A DNA stretch of 64,000 nucleotides from Methylophilus sp. TWE2 (GTDB taxonomy: Bacteria > Pseudomonadota > Gammaproteobacteria > Burkholderiales > Methylophilaceae), in the NCBI RefSeq assembly GCF_001183865.1, contig NZ_CP012020.1, forward strand, positions 2,785,839 to 2,849,838. The letters run 5' to 3'. The position numbers were made by a program, and so were the translations under genes. How positions within the stretch are numbered: the first letter of the stretch is position 1; every line of letters starts with the position of its first letter. The notes beneath the pieces were generated by a model, which was not told the origin of the DNA, made no database searches, and worked only from the letters and a program-made list of their open reading frames with translations. Shown in pieces: positions 52,863 to 63,300 of this stretch.

Positions 52863-53246
52863 TTAATGCAAGCCAGCTGCCTGATGCAGCCAAAACGTCG
52901 GGATATCGACCTCAAACCAGTGACCGTCCACGGCCACCATTTGGTATGTGCCATACATTTCGCCACTCGGTGTACTGAACATGACGCTGCTGGTATAACT
53001 ATATTCAGCGCCAGGCGCCAGCAACGGCTGTTCGCCGACAACGCCTAATCCTTTTACCTCGCGCACCTGTTGCAGTGCATCAGTAATCACCCAATGGCGG
53101 CTTATGAGTTGTGACGAAATTTTGCCAACATTGCGGATCGTGATGGTATAAGCATACACATATTGCGCTGCTTCGGGCGAAGATTGCGCCTCAAGGTACT
53201 CGGTCACTACCGAAACTTCACATGCGTACATGCCTTGGTCTGTCAC
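52863..53246 (-). CDS. apaG: ApaG protein
   Basis: A 127-residue single-domain protein with a fibronectin-III-like beta fold. Diagnostic phrases are YVYAYTITIRNVG, LISRHWVITDA and GVVGEQPLLAPGAEYSYTS. ApaG is linked by genetics to Co2+/Mg2+ resistance in enterobacteria, with no firm biochemical activity. It starts with GTG two bases after the thiG stop, so it is likely translated together with it. Confidence 0.95.
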   Translation of the reverse strand: MTDQGMYACEVSVVTEYLEAQSSPEAAQYVYAYTITIRNVGKISSQLISRHWVITDALQQVREVKGLGVVGEQPLLAPGAEYSYTSSVMFSTPSGEMYGTYQMVAVDGHWFEVDIPTFWLHQAAGLH

Positions 53247-53248
53247 GA

Positions 53249-54031
53249 TTAACCTATCATATCTGTGGTGGGGGAGCTCGGACTGGCTGAATAGAGTTTT
53301 TTCGCCATACGCCCAGCAAGGAACGACTCACGCCCGGCCTCAATCGCTTTTTTCATAGCACTGGCCATCAGCACAGGATCACGTGCGGCGGCAATGGCTG
53401 TATTCATCAACACCCCGGCACACCCGAGTTCCATGGCGATGGCCGCATCCGACGCGCAACCCACGCCAGCATCCACTAGCACAGGAATTTTGGCGTTTTC
53501 AATAATAATCTGCAGGTTCCACGGATTTAAAATCCCCATGCCGGAACCAATCAATGATGCCAGTGGCATCACGGCCACACAGCCAATGTCTTCCAGTTGT
53601 TTGGCGATAATCGGGTCATCCGAGGTATACACCATCACCTCAAAACCTTCCTTGACCAGGGTTTTGGCTGCTGCAATGGTTTCTGTCACATTGGGGTATA
53701 AAGTATTCGGATCGCCCAGCACTTCCAGCTTGACCAGCCTATGGTCATCGAGCAACTCACGCGCCAGACGCAAGGTACGCACAGCCTCTTCAGCGCTATA
53801 GCAACCTGCCGTATTGGGCAAATAGGTGAACTCATCTGGCGGCAAATAGTCGAGCAACGACGGTTCGTTGGCATTCTGGCCGATATTGGTGCGGCGGATG
53901 GCGACCGTGATAATTTCAGCACCACTGGCGTCAATCGCAGCACGCGTCTGCGTAAAATCCTTGTATTTGCCGGTACCCACCAACAGGCGGGATTGATAAC
54001 TCTTACCGGCGATGACCAAAGCATCACTCAT
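53249..54031 (-). CDS. thiG: thiazole synthase ThiG
   Basis: Cytosolic (beta/alpha)8 enzyme forming the thiamine thiazole from deoxyxylulose 5-phosphate, ThiS thiocarboxylate and iminoglycine; 260 residues. The Schiff-base lysine is Lys101 ([16 protein letters not shown]). Phosphate-binding and family segments are [19 protein letters not shown] and [21 protein letters not shown]. The nearest glycine-oxidase-like gene (thiO, 26 kb away) could supply iminoglycine. It lies 51 bases after thiS. Confidence 0.97.
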   Translation of the reverse strand: MSDALVIAGKSYQSRLLVGTGKYKDFTQTRAAIDASGAEIITVAIRRTNIGQNANEPSLLDYLPPDEFTYLPNTAGCYSAEEAVRTLRLARELLDDHRLVKLEVLGDPNTLYPNVTETIAAAKTLVKEGFEVMVYTSDDPIIAKQLEDIGCVAVMPLASLIGSGMGILNPWNLQIIIENAKIPVLVDAGVGCASDAAIAMELGCAGVLMNTAIAAARDPVLMASAMKKAIEAGRESFLAGRMAKKLYSASPSSPTTDMIG

Positions 54032-54082
54032 ATTCCAAACTCTCTATTCACTCTTTTCAGCCGCAATCACCTTGCACCGCAA

Positions 54083-54286
54083 CTAACCGCCACCAACGGC
54101 ACCTACAATTTCCAACTTATCGTCCGCCTGCAATTGCACTTGTGCGAACTGGCTGCGCGGCACGATATCGCCGTTACGTTCAATGGCAATGCGTTTGCCA
54201 GTCAACTGCATATGCTCAACCAGTGCCATGACACTCATGGCTTCTGTCGGCAGCGGCATGGCTTTACCGTTGACAAAAATTTGCAT
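54083..54286 (-). CDS. thiS: sulfur carrier protein ThiS
   Basis: Ubiquitin-like sulfur carrier of thiamine synthesis, 67 residues from the ATG at 54286. It ends in the di-glycine tail (IVGAVGGG) that is thiocarboxylated by ThiF/IscS. The start MQIFVNGKAMPL matches the family; an ATG four codons earlier (54298) is possible. It is the first gene of the thiS-thiG-apaG-mltA-ubiC-ubiA run. Confidence 0.94.
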   Translation of the reverse strand: MQIFVNGKAMPLPTEAMSVMALVEHMQLTGKRIAIERNGDIVPRSQFAQVQLQADDKLEIVGAVGGG

Positions 54287-54298
54287 ACTGCGTTTCAT

Positions 54299-54622
54299 TC
54301 ACGATTAGTCAAACCGGTATTTTACGAAAAATCAGTGGTTTTGGCTTTAATGTTTTTAGTATGCGCCTTTATTTCGCACCTGAGGCAAAGCCTTGTCATC
54401 CAAACCTGATTGTCATGCGTTGAAATTAGCAAACATGGCACCATGTTTGCTTGTATGTTGCAGCAATACAAATATGTCGTACGAAATTGACAAGTTTGGT
54501 CATTACGGCAGATTACGCATTGCTGGACAAGGAACTTTTTGTTAATTTGGGCGCCACATGCACGACGAACACAATTCGTCGACTTGACCCCGAAATATTG
54601 AAATCCCAAAAGGAAGATTGAA
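54299..54622. other. intergenic region with promoter and leader of the 62-aa gene
   Basis: About 320 bases. A consensus -35 TTGACA (54487-54492) with a weak -10 (AGATTA, 54510-54515, 17-base spacer) would start a message with a leader of about 100 bases. That leader holds a 7-bp hairpin (CGACGAA/TTCGTCG, 54563-54569 with 54575-54581). The half nearer thiS must contain the thiS promoter; none is obvious. Confidence 0.45.
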
Positions 54623-54811
54623 ATGCAGATTGTAGAGTCATACCAACCAGCTTCGTCCCAGCATTTTTTAGTGGACGAAATTTATGCACCAAGCTTGAAA
54701 CCCACCGCTGCAAACTTGGCTACCTCCAAGGCAGCTGCTCAAGCGCAACAACACCTGAAAGCGATCACTGAGTTACACCGTTTTCTGGAATCCAGCTGCG
54801 ACTGCGTTTAA
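54623..54811 (+). CDS. 62-residue protein of unknown function with Cys-x-Cys terminus
   Basis: A solitary small gene with AGGAAG seven bases before the ATG and its own terminator 24 bases after the stop, so it is very probably translated. The protein starts MQIVESYQPASSQHFLVDEI, has an Ala/Gln-rich helical middle (AANLATSKAAAQAQQHLKAI) and ends in HRFLESSCDCV. There is no signal peptide or membrane segment. The terminal CDC could bind metal or be modified, but no maturase is near. It lacks the Glu-x3-Tyr of PqqA. I do not recognise the family. Confidence 0.75.
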   Translation: MQIVESYQPASSQHFLVDEIYAPSLKPTAANLATSKAAAQAQQHLKAITELHRFLESSCDCV

Positions 54812-54834
54812 TTACGCATTTCAAGTTGGCGCAA

Positions 54835-54860
54835 GACCCGATATCGGGTCACGTTTTTTA
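54835..54860 (+). terminator. terminator of the 62-aa gene
   Basis: GACCCG (54835-54840) pairs with CGGGTC (54845-54850) around ATAT, followed shortly by six T. Confidence 0.8.
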
Positions 54861-54963
54861 ACTTAACGCATTAGCTAATTGCGTTAATCAGAATAATCCG
54901 TACACAGATGAATTATCTCTGTGATCAAGGTTTTATTCCCTCATCAGGCCGTATAGCCCAATA

Positions 54964-54992
54964 AAAAAGATGGCGACCAGCGCCATCTTTTT
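54964..54992. terminator. strong terminator after gnd (also plus direction)
   Basis: A 12-bp stem (54964-54975 with 54981-54992) with core GATGGCG and five A/T pairs, loop ACCAG. It lies past the gnd stop on minus and would also stop readthrough from the 62-aa gene. Confidence 0.9.
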
Positions 54993-55036
54993 GTTTTTTC
55001 TGCCTCTAGGCACCCGACAGGATGCCCACTAAGATA

Positions 55037-56551
55037 CTATTCAATCGTCAATTGCGGACGACCTGCTTCTGGCCAATCGAGGTGGAAGAACTGGCCACGT
55101 GGCTGGTCTTTACGCTCATAAGTATGTGCGCCAAAGTAGTCACGCTGGCCTTGCAGCAAGTTAGCTGGCAAATCAGCGCTTCTGTAACCATCGTAGTAAG
55201 CCAGCGCCGCAGCAAAGCCTTGCGCGGGGATACCATTGGTCACTGCCAGCGCAATCACTTTACGCCAGCCAGCCTGGCCTTCGTTCATGGCATTGGTGAA
55301 ATAAGGGTCCAGCATCAGGTTTTTCAACCGTGAGTTCAATGCATAAGCATCAGTGATTTTTTGCAGGAAGCGCGCACGGATGATACAACCACCACGCCAG
55401 ATCTGTGCGATCTCACCGAAGTTGAGTTTCCAGTTGTAAGCCACCTGCGCTTTGTCGATGAGCTGGAAGCCTTGTGCGTAAGCGCAGATTTTGGAGCAAT
55501 ACAAGGCATTTCTGATGGCCTCAATAATAACGGCCTTGTCTTTCTCTTGCACGATGGCTGGCCCCTTGAGGATCTTGCTCGCTTCTACACGCTCTTCTTT
55601 CAAGCTGGACAAGGCACGCGCATAGACTGCCGCGGCAATCGCGTTGGCTGGTGCACCCAACTCCAGCGCGTTAGCGGCGGTCCACTGACCAGTGCCTTTC
55701 TGGCCTGCGGTATCCAGAATGTTGTCGACCAGGAAGCCTTTGCCTGACGGATCTTTTTGTTGCAGGATATCTGCGGTGATTTCGATCAGGAAGCTGGACA
55801 ACTCGCCCTTGTTCCACTCAGCGAATACTTTACCGATTTCGTCAGCTGGCATGCCGAGCAGGTTTTTCATGAGCCAGTAGGCTTCGCAGATCAATTGCAT
55901 ATCGATGTATTCGATACCGTTGTGCACCATTTTCACATAGTGACCTGCGCCGTCCGGGCCGATATATTCAGCACAGGAAAAGCCGCCTTCTACCGGTTTT
56001 CCGGGAGTGCCCCCTTCCAATGGCGTACCAGTGACAGGATCCACCTTGGCGGCAATATCACGCCAGATCGGCTCCAGGCTTGCCCAAGCCTTGCGTGTAC
56101 CAGAAGGCATCAGCGATGGGCCGAAACGGGCACCGGTCTCGCCACCGGATACGCCGGAGCCAATAAACTCGATGCCTTTGGCAGCCAGCTCTTTTTCACG
56201 GCGGATAGTGTCCGTCCACAAGGCATTGCCGCCATCAATAATAATGTCGCCCTGCTCCAAAAAGGGCAACAAAGCGTTAATCGTCACATCGGTGGCGCTA
56301 CCGGCTTTAACCAGCAGCACAATCTTGCGAGGACGTTTGATACTTAATACAAAAGAGGCCAGGTCAGCATGACCAACCACACGCTCGTGTGAAGGCTCGT
56401 TCTTTTTGCACTCTTCGATGAAGTTCAGCATCTTTTTCGGGTCACGGTTATAGACCGCGATGGTATAGCCGTGATCCGCAATGTTAAGCGCCAGGTTTTG
56501 GCCCATCACTGCCAATCCTACCAATCCAATATCCGCATTTTTTGTAGTCAT
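55037..56551 (-). CDS. gnd: 6-phosphogluconate dehydrogenase (decarboxylating)
   Basis: Converts 6-phosphogluconate to ribulose 5-phosphate and CO2 with reduction of NAD(P). In ribulose monophosphate methylotrophs it closes the dissimilatory cycle for formaldehyde oxidation. At 504 residues it is longer than the 468-residue enteric enzyme, mainly from extra residues before the active site. Motifs: [45 protein letters not shown], the catalytic [13 protein letters not shown], and [13 protein letters not shown] with C-terminal [12 protein letters not shown]. zwf is not adjacent. Confidence 0.96.
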   Translation of the reverse strand: MTTKNADIGLVGLAVMGQNLALNIADHGYTIAVYNRDPKKMLNFIEECKKNEPSHERVVGHADLASFVLSIKRPRKIVLLVKAGSATDVTINALLPFLEQGDIIIDGGNALWTDTIRREKELAAKGIEFIGSGVSGGETGARFGPSLMPSGTRKAWASLEPIWRDIAAKVDPVTGTPLEGGTPGKPVEGGFSCAEYIGPDGAGHYVKMVHNGIEYIDMQLICEAYWLMKNLLGMPADEIGKVFAEWNKGELSSFLIEITADILQQKDPSGKGFLVDNILDTAGQKGTGQWTAANALELGAPANAIAAAVYARALSSLKEERVEASKILKGPAIVQEKDKAVIIEAIRNALYCSKICAYAQGFQLIDKAQVAYNWKLNFGEIAQIWRGGCIIRARFLQKITDAYALNSRLKNLMLDPYFTNAMNEGQAGWRKVIALAVTNGIPAQGFAAALAYYDGYRSADLPANLLQGQRDYFGAHTYERKDQPRGQFFHLDWPEAGRPQLTIE

Positions 56552-56582
56552 AGTTATCTCTAATAAATGGTTAATTTAGTTG

Positions 56583-56613
56583 AAAAAAAAGCACAGGCTT
56601 TTGGCCTGTGCTT
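56583..56613 (-). terminator. terminator of the dienelactone hydrolase gene
   Basis: AAGCACAGGC (56589-56598) pairs with GCCTGTGCTT (56604-56613). On minus the stem is followed by a run of T (A at 56583-56588). It lies just before gnd, so gnd has its own promoter in the short space left. Confidence 0.85.
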
Positions 56614-56721
56614 AGACTAGGGTATGTATTGAATATTCCATGCAAGCTGTATTGAAAATCGCAACTGGCATAAGACATTCAGCACCATAGTTTTCTGTCA
56701 CTCAAGTCTGGTTGTGCACGC

Positions 56722-57462
56722 TTACTTGAGTACGTTACCGAACATTTGCAAGGTCAACTGATACCCCAGGTTGACCAGCTGCGCATCGTAACGTTCACCT
56801 TCATCGCGCATAAAGGCATGTTGTCCATTGAATTCATGCCAGGTGTAATGCAGGCCCGGCACCGCTGCAAAGCGGTTGTAGAGCTCCGCGCGCTTGTCGC
56901 CAGGGATATGCGGATCCTGCTTACCCCAGATCATGAGCAACTCACCCTTGATCTCGTTGATACGCTCCATGCTGTGCTGGCCTGGCTTGTTTGGAATAAT
57001 CGTGGTGTGCAAATCGGTGGCGTAGAAGCAAGCAGTCGCTTTTACTTCAGGTTGCAAGGCGGCACGGAAAGCCAGATGACCGCCGATACAGAAACCTGCA
57101 GCCCCTAAGTTGCCGTCATACCAGGCCTGCGCATTCAGGTAATCAATAATGGCGCGGTTGTCAGTGTCGTAAGCCTGCACATCCTTGGCCATCTTGTCGG
57201 CATTGCCTTTGTCGCGGCCTGCATCATCGTACCCCAGTACTGTTCCAATCGGGTTTAGCTCATGGAATACTTCGGGCACCAGCACCGCATAACCATGCCC
57301 AGCCAAAAAGCGTGCAGCACGCTCAATCGGGCCGGTTTGCTGGAAAATTTCAGAATAAAACAAAACCGCTGGCACTTTGCCATCGTGTTTTGGACGATGA
57401 ACATAAGTACGCATCACCCCTGTTGGAGTGTTCAAATCGACGATTTCGCTTGTAATCAGCAT
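56722..57462 (-). CDS. dienelactone hydrolase-family alpha/beta hydrolase
   Basis: Cytosolic hydrolase of 246 residues. The nucleophile is Cys125 in GFCIGGH, the acid is in the strand leading to GKQDPHIPGD, and the base is the histidine of EFNGQHAFMRDEG. This Cys-Asp-His triad is that of carboxymethylenebutenolidase, but many family members act on other esters and there is no aromatic-degradation gene nearby. AAGGA six bases before the ATG fixes the start. It is a single-gene unit. Confidence 0.88.
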   Translation of the reverse strand: MLITSEIVDLNTPTGVMRTYVHRPKHDGKVPAVLFYSEIFQQTGPIERAARFLAGHGYAVLVPEVFHELNPIGTVLGYDDAGRDKGNADKMAKDVQAYDTDNRAIIDYLNAQAWYDGNLGAAGFCIGGHLAFRAALQPEVKATACFYATDLHTTIIPNKPGQHSMERINEIKGELLMIWGKQDPHIPGDKRAELYNRFAAVPGLHYTWHEFNGQHAFMRDEGERYDAQLVNLGYQLTLQMFGNVLK

Positions 57463-57610
57463 GGTAAATCCTTAAACGATCAAAAATATCGGCTATTCTA
57501 GCGCTGTTTGAGCGGCATTTCACGGGTAATATGGGCCTGAATGTGAATTTTTTGCTTTTTTAAGGTCGAAATCGGAGCACACTTACACACAATCTGCTAC
57601 AGGAGTTGAT

Positions 57611-58627
57611 ATGCGCTTGATGCCTTGTATTTGTTTTTTGCCAGCCTGGCTCCTCCTGGCGCAAACGGCGCTGGCTGAACCCGACCACGAACTGGTCTAC
57701 CGCCTAAAGGCATCTGTGGTAAAAGTGCATGCCATGACTGCCAGCGGCGGGCATGGCGTAGGCAGTGGCGTGGTGATTGATAAAGACACCGTGGCGACCA
57801 ATTGCCATGTATTGGCGAACAGTAGCGGCATCAGCGTCTCCAAATTTGGCGACAGCATCAGCCCCACGGGCATGATTGCCGACTGGCGACATGATATCTG
57901 CCTGCTTAAATTTCAGTACCTTGAGTTACCTGCCGTCAAAATGGCTTCTGCGGCATCATTACATTACGGCGATGAAGTCTTTTCCATCGGCTTTCCTGGG
58001 GGCCCACCCAAACCGCAAACCATTAGCGGCAAGGTGCGCGCCTTATACCCTTATGACGACAGCCTGATTGTGCGTACGGACGCCGCGTTTGTCATGGGCT
58101 CAAGTGGCAGCCCCACCTTTAACCAGGCGGGCGAACTCGTTTCTTTAAGCACGTTTAAAAGCCCAGGCAAACAGGCTTATTTTTATAGTGTGCCTGTCGA
58201 ATGGATAGGAGCACTCATTCATAAAGAGGCGGCAACCACTACCGCACCAGCTGAACCGCCTTTCTGGGATTTGCCTCTAGAAGCCCGACCTTACTGGATG
58301 CAAGTGGTCCAGCCTTACCAAAGTGGCGACTGGTCATCGTTAGAAAAGATTGCCCGCTTATGGCTCACCCAACAGCCAACCTCATCAGAAGCCTTTTTTT
58401 ACCTCGCCAGCGCCTTACACGGGCAAGGCAAATTGAATGAAGCACAGCAAGCGTATGAACGCGCGACTACCTTGCAGCCTGCGCATATTGATGCCTGGAG
58501 CGGCCTGGCTCTGCTGGCACAACAAACACAACAGCCTGCCCTCCTGGTCAGCGCCGAGCAACATATTCAGCAGTTGGATAGCCAAGCCTGGCCGGATGTA
58601 CAGCAACGCCTGCAAGAGCTGCGCTAG
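57611..58627 (+). CDS. secreted trypsin-like serine protease with TPR tail
   Basis: A 338-residue exported protein. A signal peptide ends near ALAEP. The S1C-type chymotrypsin fold follows with triad His66 (ATNCHVL), Asp95 (WRHDICLLK) and Ser167 (GSSGSPTF). It lacks the PDZ domains of DegP/DegQ; instead residues about 225-335 form two or three TPR-like helical pairs (FFYLASALHGQGKLNEAQQAYERATTLQPAHIDAW). AGGAG is five bases before the ATG. The TPR part may bind partners or substrates. It lies on its own ahead of hemL, 63 bases away. Confidence 0.87.
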   Translation: MRLMPCICFLPAWLLLAQTALAEPDHELVYRLKASVVKVHAMTASGGHGVGSGVVIDKDTVATNCHVLANSSGISVSKFGDSISPTGMIADWRHDICLLKFQYLELPAVKMASAASLHYGDEVFSIGFPGGPPKPQTISGKVRALYPYDDSLIVRTDAAFVMGSSGSPTFNQAGELVSLSTFKSPGKQAYFYSVPVEWIGALIHKEAATTTAPAEPPFWDLPLEARPYWMQVVQPYQSGDWSSLEKIARLWLTQQPTSSEAFFYLASALHGQGKLNEAQQAYERATTLQPAHIDAWSGLALLAQQTQQPALLVSAEQHIQQLDSQAWPDVQQRLQELR

Positions 58628-58690
58628 CATCATCAAGCGCAGCGGCTCTGATAGAATACGGTTTTTTGATGTTTACCAGATTGCATACTT

Positions 58691-59971
58691 ATGACCTCTC
58701 GCAACCAGCAACTGTTTGAAAAATCCCAGCAACTGATTCCCGGCGGCGTCAACTCACCGGTCAGGGCTTTCCGTAGCGTAGGGGGCACACCGATTTTTTT
58801 CAAAAAAGGGCTGGGCTCCAGGTTGTGGGATGCAGATGGCAAGGAATATATTGATTACATCAACTCCTGGGGACCGATGATTTTAGGCCATGCGCATCCT
58901 GAAGTGATTGCCGCCGTACAACAAGCAGCCGCTAACAGTCTGAGTTTCGGCGCGCCGACTGGCCTTGAACTTGAAATGGCCGAGCTGATAAATACACTGG
59001 TGCCCAGCATGGAACAAGTGCGCCTGGTCAGCAGCGGCACCGAAGCCACCATGAGCGCCATCCGCGTGGCGCGTGGCTTTACCAAGCGCAACAAAATCAT
59101 CAAATTTGAAGGCTGTTACCACGGCCACGCCGATGCTCTTCTGGTGAAAGCAGGTTCTGGCCTACTAACGTTTGGCGAGCCAAGTTCCGCTGGCGTGCCG
59201 CCAGAAGTGGCCGCTCATACACTGACACTGGATTACAACAATACGCAAATGCTGAAAGACACCTTTTCCAGCATTGGGGATGAAATTGCCTGTGTGATCC
59301 TGGAGCCTGTGGTTGGCAATATGAACCTGATTGTCCCGCACCAGGAGTTCCTGCAAACCTTGCGTGAACTCTGTACAAAACACGGCACGGTATTAATTTT
59401 TGATGAAGTCATGACTGGTTTCCGCGTGGCACTGGGCGGCGCACAAGCCTTGTATGGCATCACACCAGACATGACCACTTTGGGCAAAGTGATCGGTGGC
59501 GGTTTGCCTGTCGGTGCCTTTGGTGGACGCAAAGACATTATGAGCGTGTTGGCACCGCTGGGTCCGGTCTATCAGGCGGGCACATTGTCTGGTAACCCGG
59601 TAGCAGTGACTGCAGGCCTGACGACGCTGAAACTGATCCAGACTCCAGGTTTTTACGATCAACTAACCGCGCAAACAGCCAAACTCATGAATGGCATGAA
59701 ACAAGCGGCGCAAAAAGCAGGTGTGACGTTCAGCGCACAAAGCGTGGGTGGCATGTTTGGTCTGAATTTCAGTGCCAGCAACCCGACCAGTTATGCCGAA
59801 ATGATGTTGGCTGACAAAACGGCCTTTAACAAATTTTTCCATAGCATGCTGGATAGCGGCATTTATTTGGGCCCATCGGCGTTTGAAGCTGGCTTTGTGT
59901 CGGCCGCGCATACGGACGCCGATATTGAACAAACTGTAGAGGCGGCAACCGCCGCATTTGCTGGCTTGTAA
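58691..59971 (+). CDS. hemL: glutamate-1-semialdehyde 2,1-aminomutase
   Basis: PLP enzyme of the C5 pathway making 5-aminolevulinate for haem; 426 residues. The start [21 protein letters not shown] is diagnostic. The PLP lysine is Lys266 in [18 protein letters not shown], and the PLP-phosphate loop is in [16 protein letters not shown] and [12 protein letters not shown]. No hemA is adjacent. A hairpin with an 11-bp stem (60000-60036) lies 29 bases after the stop. Confidence 0.97.
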   Translation: MTSRNQQLFEKSQQLIPGGVNSPVRAFRSVGGTPIFFKKGLGSRLWDADGKEYIDYINSWGPMILGHAHPEVIAAVQQAAANSLSFGAPTGLELEMAELINTLVPSMEQVRLVSSGTEATMSAIRVARGFTKRNKIIKFEGCYHGHADALLVKAGSGLLTFGEPSSAGVPPEVAAHTLTLDYNNTQMLKDTFSSIGDEIACVILEPVVGNMNLIVPHQEFLQTLRELCTKHGTVLIFDEVMTGFRVALGGAQALYGITPDMTTLGKVIGGGLPVGAFGGRKDIMSVLAPLGPVYQAGTLSGNPVAVTAGLTTLKLIQTPGFYDQLTAQTAKLMNGMKQAAQKAGVTFSAQSVGGMFGLNFSASNPTSYAEMMLADKTAFNKFFHSMLDSGIYLGPSAFEAGFVSAAHTDADIEQTVEAATAAFAGL

Positions 59972-59999
59972 GACATCCTTTCAAATCAAGCAATCATGA

Positions 60000-60036
60000 A
60001 TGCCTGCCACGCCATTCAAGAGGCTGTGGCAGGCAT
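60000..60036 (+). terminator. 11-bp hairpin after hemL (possible terminator)
   Basis: ATGCCTGCCAC (60000-60010) is the exact complement of GTGGCAGGCAT (60026-60036), with a 15-base loop. There is no T-run directly after, so it may be an RNA-stabilising or rho-linked structure rather than an intrinsic terminator. Confidence 0.45.
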
Positions 60037-60286
60037 CTGTGTCAACTCTTTGTACCGGCCAGCCCCCCATCTTTCAGACGAAAGAAAATGCTTGCCTAAT
60101 AATACGTCGGCCTTTTCTTAACACCCAACCCTTTCGCCTCACTTTCCTCCACCCCAATTACCACCAAACAAACCCGCATAATCTTCACTACAGCACACCC
60201 AGTCCCGTTTTAAATTGGTAAATAAAAACCATTCTCAATTGAAATGCAAAAAAAGTTTTATGCGCCATTTAACGCATGCTAAACAA

Positions 60287-60315
60287 TTGAAATTGCTAAA
60301 CTTTAACGGTATCAT
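60287..60315 (+). promoter_or_regulatory. sigma-70 promoter of gltB
   Basis: TTGAAA (60287-60292), a 17-base spacer and TATCAT (60310-60315), 41 bases before the gltB ATG. Confidence 0.7.
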
Positions 60316-60356
60316 TGAAGGTTCCTCCAAATGTTTTGTAAGTGAAGAATCTGGCA

Positions 60357-63300
60357 ATGGACATGCAGTCTGACAACAACGTGATGAGTGCTTCTCAAGA
60401 TACCGCAACCGCTCTGGACGACCAGTTTGGTTTAGCTCCGCAATCCCAGGGTTTATATGACAGACGCCACGAGAAAGATAGCTGTGGCGTAGGTTTTGTC
60501 GCCCATATTAAAGGCCAGAAAAGCCATGATATCGTCGCCAAGGGCCTTCAGCTGCTGGATAACCTGACCCATCGCGGCGCGACCGGTTACGACCCCAAGC
60601 TGGGTGACGGTGCTGGTTTGCTGATGCAAATGCCTGACACCTTCATGCGTGAAGAAGCCGCTAAACTGGGCATGACATTGCCAGCTGCCGGTCAATATGC
60701 GGTTGGTCAGGCCTTCTTGCCACAAAATGCAGACAATCGCGCCAAATGCGAAGCCATTTTTGCGCAGATCATCGCTGAAGAAAACCAGACATTGCTGGGC
60801 TGGCGTGATGTGCCTGTCGACAACAGCAATATTGCGGATGCTGCACGCGCGGTTGAGCCTACGATGCGCCAGGTATTTATTGCCAGCACGGTTGCCGACA
60901 ACAATTCCTTTGAGCGTAAATGTTTTGTGATCCGCAAGCGGATCGAACATGCGATCCGTGCGCTGAACCTGCAAGACAAAGCCCAGTTCTACATGCCCTC
61001 TTTCTCTTCCCGTACCATTGTCTACAAGGGCATGCTGCTGGCTAACGAAGTCGGTGTTTACTATAAAGATCTCAAAGACGAACGCGTGGTCTCCGCATTA
61101 GCCCTGGTACACCAACGTTTTTCTACTAACACCTTCCCGGCCTGGGATCTGGCACATCCATTCCGCATGATTGCGCACAACGGTGAAATCAACACCGTGC
61201 AGGGCAACGTCAACTGGATGACCGCCCGTCACGAAACGATCAAGTCTGCCGTGTTGGGTGAAGACCTGGAAAAACTGTGGCCCCTGATTGTAGAGGGCCA
61301 GTCCGACTCTGCCTGTTTCGACAACTGTTTGGAATTGCTGGTGGCTGGCGGCTATAGCCTGCCTCACGCCATGATGATGCTGATTCCGGAAGCCTGGAAC
61401 AACAACCCACTCATGGATGAAGACCGCCGCGCGTTTTACGAGTACCACGCTGCGATTATGGAACCATGGGATGGACCAGCTGCCGTTGCGTTTACTGACG
61501 GCAAGATGATTGGTGCCACGCTTGACCGTAACGGTTTGCGTCCAGCACGTTACCTGGTGACTGAAGATGACATCGTCATGATGGCGTCTGAAATGGGTGT
61601 CATTACCTTCCCACAAGAAAAAATCGTCAAGAAATGGCGTTTGCAGCCAGGCAAAATGTTGTTGATCGACATGGAGCAGGGCCGCATCATCGACGATGAA
61701 GAAGTTAAAACCGAATTGGCCCAGGCGAAACCTTACCGCCAATGGATTGAGCAAACACGTTTCCACCTGGCTGAACTACCAAGCGTAGGCGCGGGCGAAA
61801 TCAGCCTGAAGGCTGATTTGCTGGATACGCAGCAAGCATTTGGCTACTCTCAGGAAGACCTTAAGTTTGTATTGCAGCCGATGATAGACAACGGCGAAGA
61901 AGGTTCTGGCTCTATGGGTAACGACGCGGCATTGCCCGTGTTGTCCAACAAAGCCAAAACCTTGTATAACTACTTCAAGCAGTTGTTTGCCCAGGTGACC
62001 AACCCGCCAATTGACCCGATTCGTGAAGAGCTGGTCATGTCTTTGGTAACATTTATTGGCCCTAAACCTAACTTGTTGGCAGTGGATGAAACCAACCCGC
62101 CATTACGTTTGGAAAGTAGCCAACCAGTATTGAGCCTGGATGGACTGGAAAAACTCAAACAAATCGAAACGCTGACCAAAGGCCAGTTCAAGTCTATCGT
62201 ACTCGATCTGACTTACGATGCGGCCGACGGCAAAGACGGCATGAAGCAAGCGCTGGACATCTTGCATGACCAGGCAGAAAAAGCCGTTCACGACGGTTAC
62301 AACGTATTAATCCTGTCTGACCGTGCCGTGTCGGCCAGCCGCATCGCGATTCCAGCCTTGCTGGCTTGTTCCGCGACGCATGAATTCCTGGTCAAAGCTG
62401 GACTGCGTACCAGCACCGGCTTGGTCATTGATACCGGTTCTGCACGTGAAGTGCATCACTTTGCCCTGCTGGCCGGTTACGGCGCTGAAGCCGTCTGTCC
62501 ATGGCTGGTGTATGAAACCATGAAGACATTGACCAGCGACGTTGAAAAAGCTGGCAAGAACTTCGTTAAGGCGATTGGCAAAGGCTTATACAAAGTCATG
62601 TCCAAAATGGGCATTTCGACTTACCAGTCTTACTGTGGCGCACAGATTTTTGAAGCCATTGGCTTGAATAGCCAGTTTGTAAACGACTACTTCACCGGCA
62701 CTGTCAGCCAGATTGAAGGCATAGGCCTGGAGCAAGTTGCCGAAGAAACTGTGCGCATGCATCAACAGGCTTTCGGTAATGATCCTGTGCTGTCCAACGC
62801 ACTGGAAGCAGGTGGCGAGTACGCCTTCCGCGTGCGTGGTGAAGAACACTTGTGGACACCGATGTCCATCAGCAAATTGCAAAATGCGACCCGCACTGGC
62901 AAATACGAAACCTACAAAGAATATGCTGCTCTGATTAACGACCAGACCCGTCGTCATATGACCTTGCGAGGCCTGTTCGAAATTAAATCCGCAGGTAAAG
63001 CGATTCCGCTGGATCAGGTGGAATCCGCCAAGGAAATCGTCAAACGCTTTGCGACGGGCGCCATGTCACTGGGTTCTATTTCCACTGAAGCGCACGCCAC
63101 ATTGGCAATCGCCATGAACCGTATTGGTGGTAAATCCAACACTGGCGAAGGCGGTGAAGACGTTAAACGCTTCATTCCCGTACAAGTAGATTCCAGCATT
63201 GCCAAAGTGTTGGGTTCTGACCTGATCGAGGCCGATGTGGCCCTAAAAGCAGGCGATTCCCTGCGTTCACGCATCAAGCAAGTGGCTTCCGGCCGCTTTG

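Larger units (their letters stand above)
59972..60356. other. intergenic region between hemL and gltB
   Basis: About 385 bases. It holds an 11-bp inverted repeat after hemL (60000-60036) and the gltB promoter (60287-60315). The middle is C/T-rich on plus and holds no credible gene; the frame at 60000-60221 has no ribosome-binding site. Confidence 0.55.

Noticed and set aside
54623..54811. 62-aa gene as a second pqqA or a radical-SAM precursor peptide
   Set aside because: No Glu-x3-Tyr core and no maturase or exporter near; kept as an unknown protein instead.
60453..61766. Long minus-strand reading frames (60453-60974, 61098-61766) opposite gltB
   Set aside because: gltB is an unbroken, strongly conserved gene on plus through this region; the antisense frames have no ribosome-binding site and no family resemblance.
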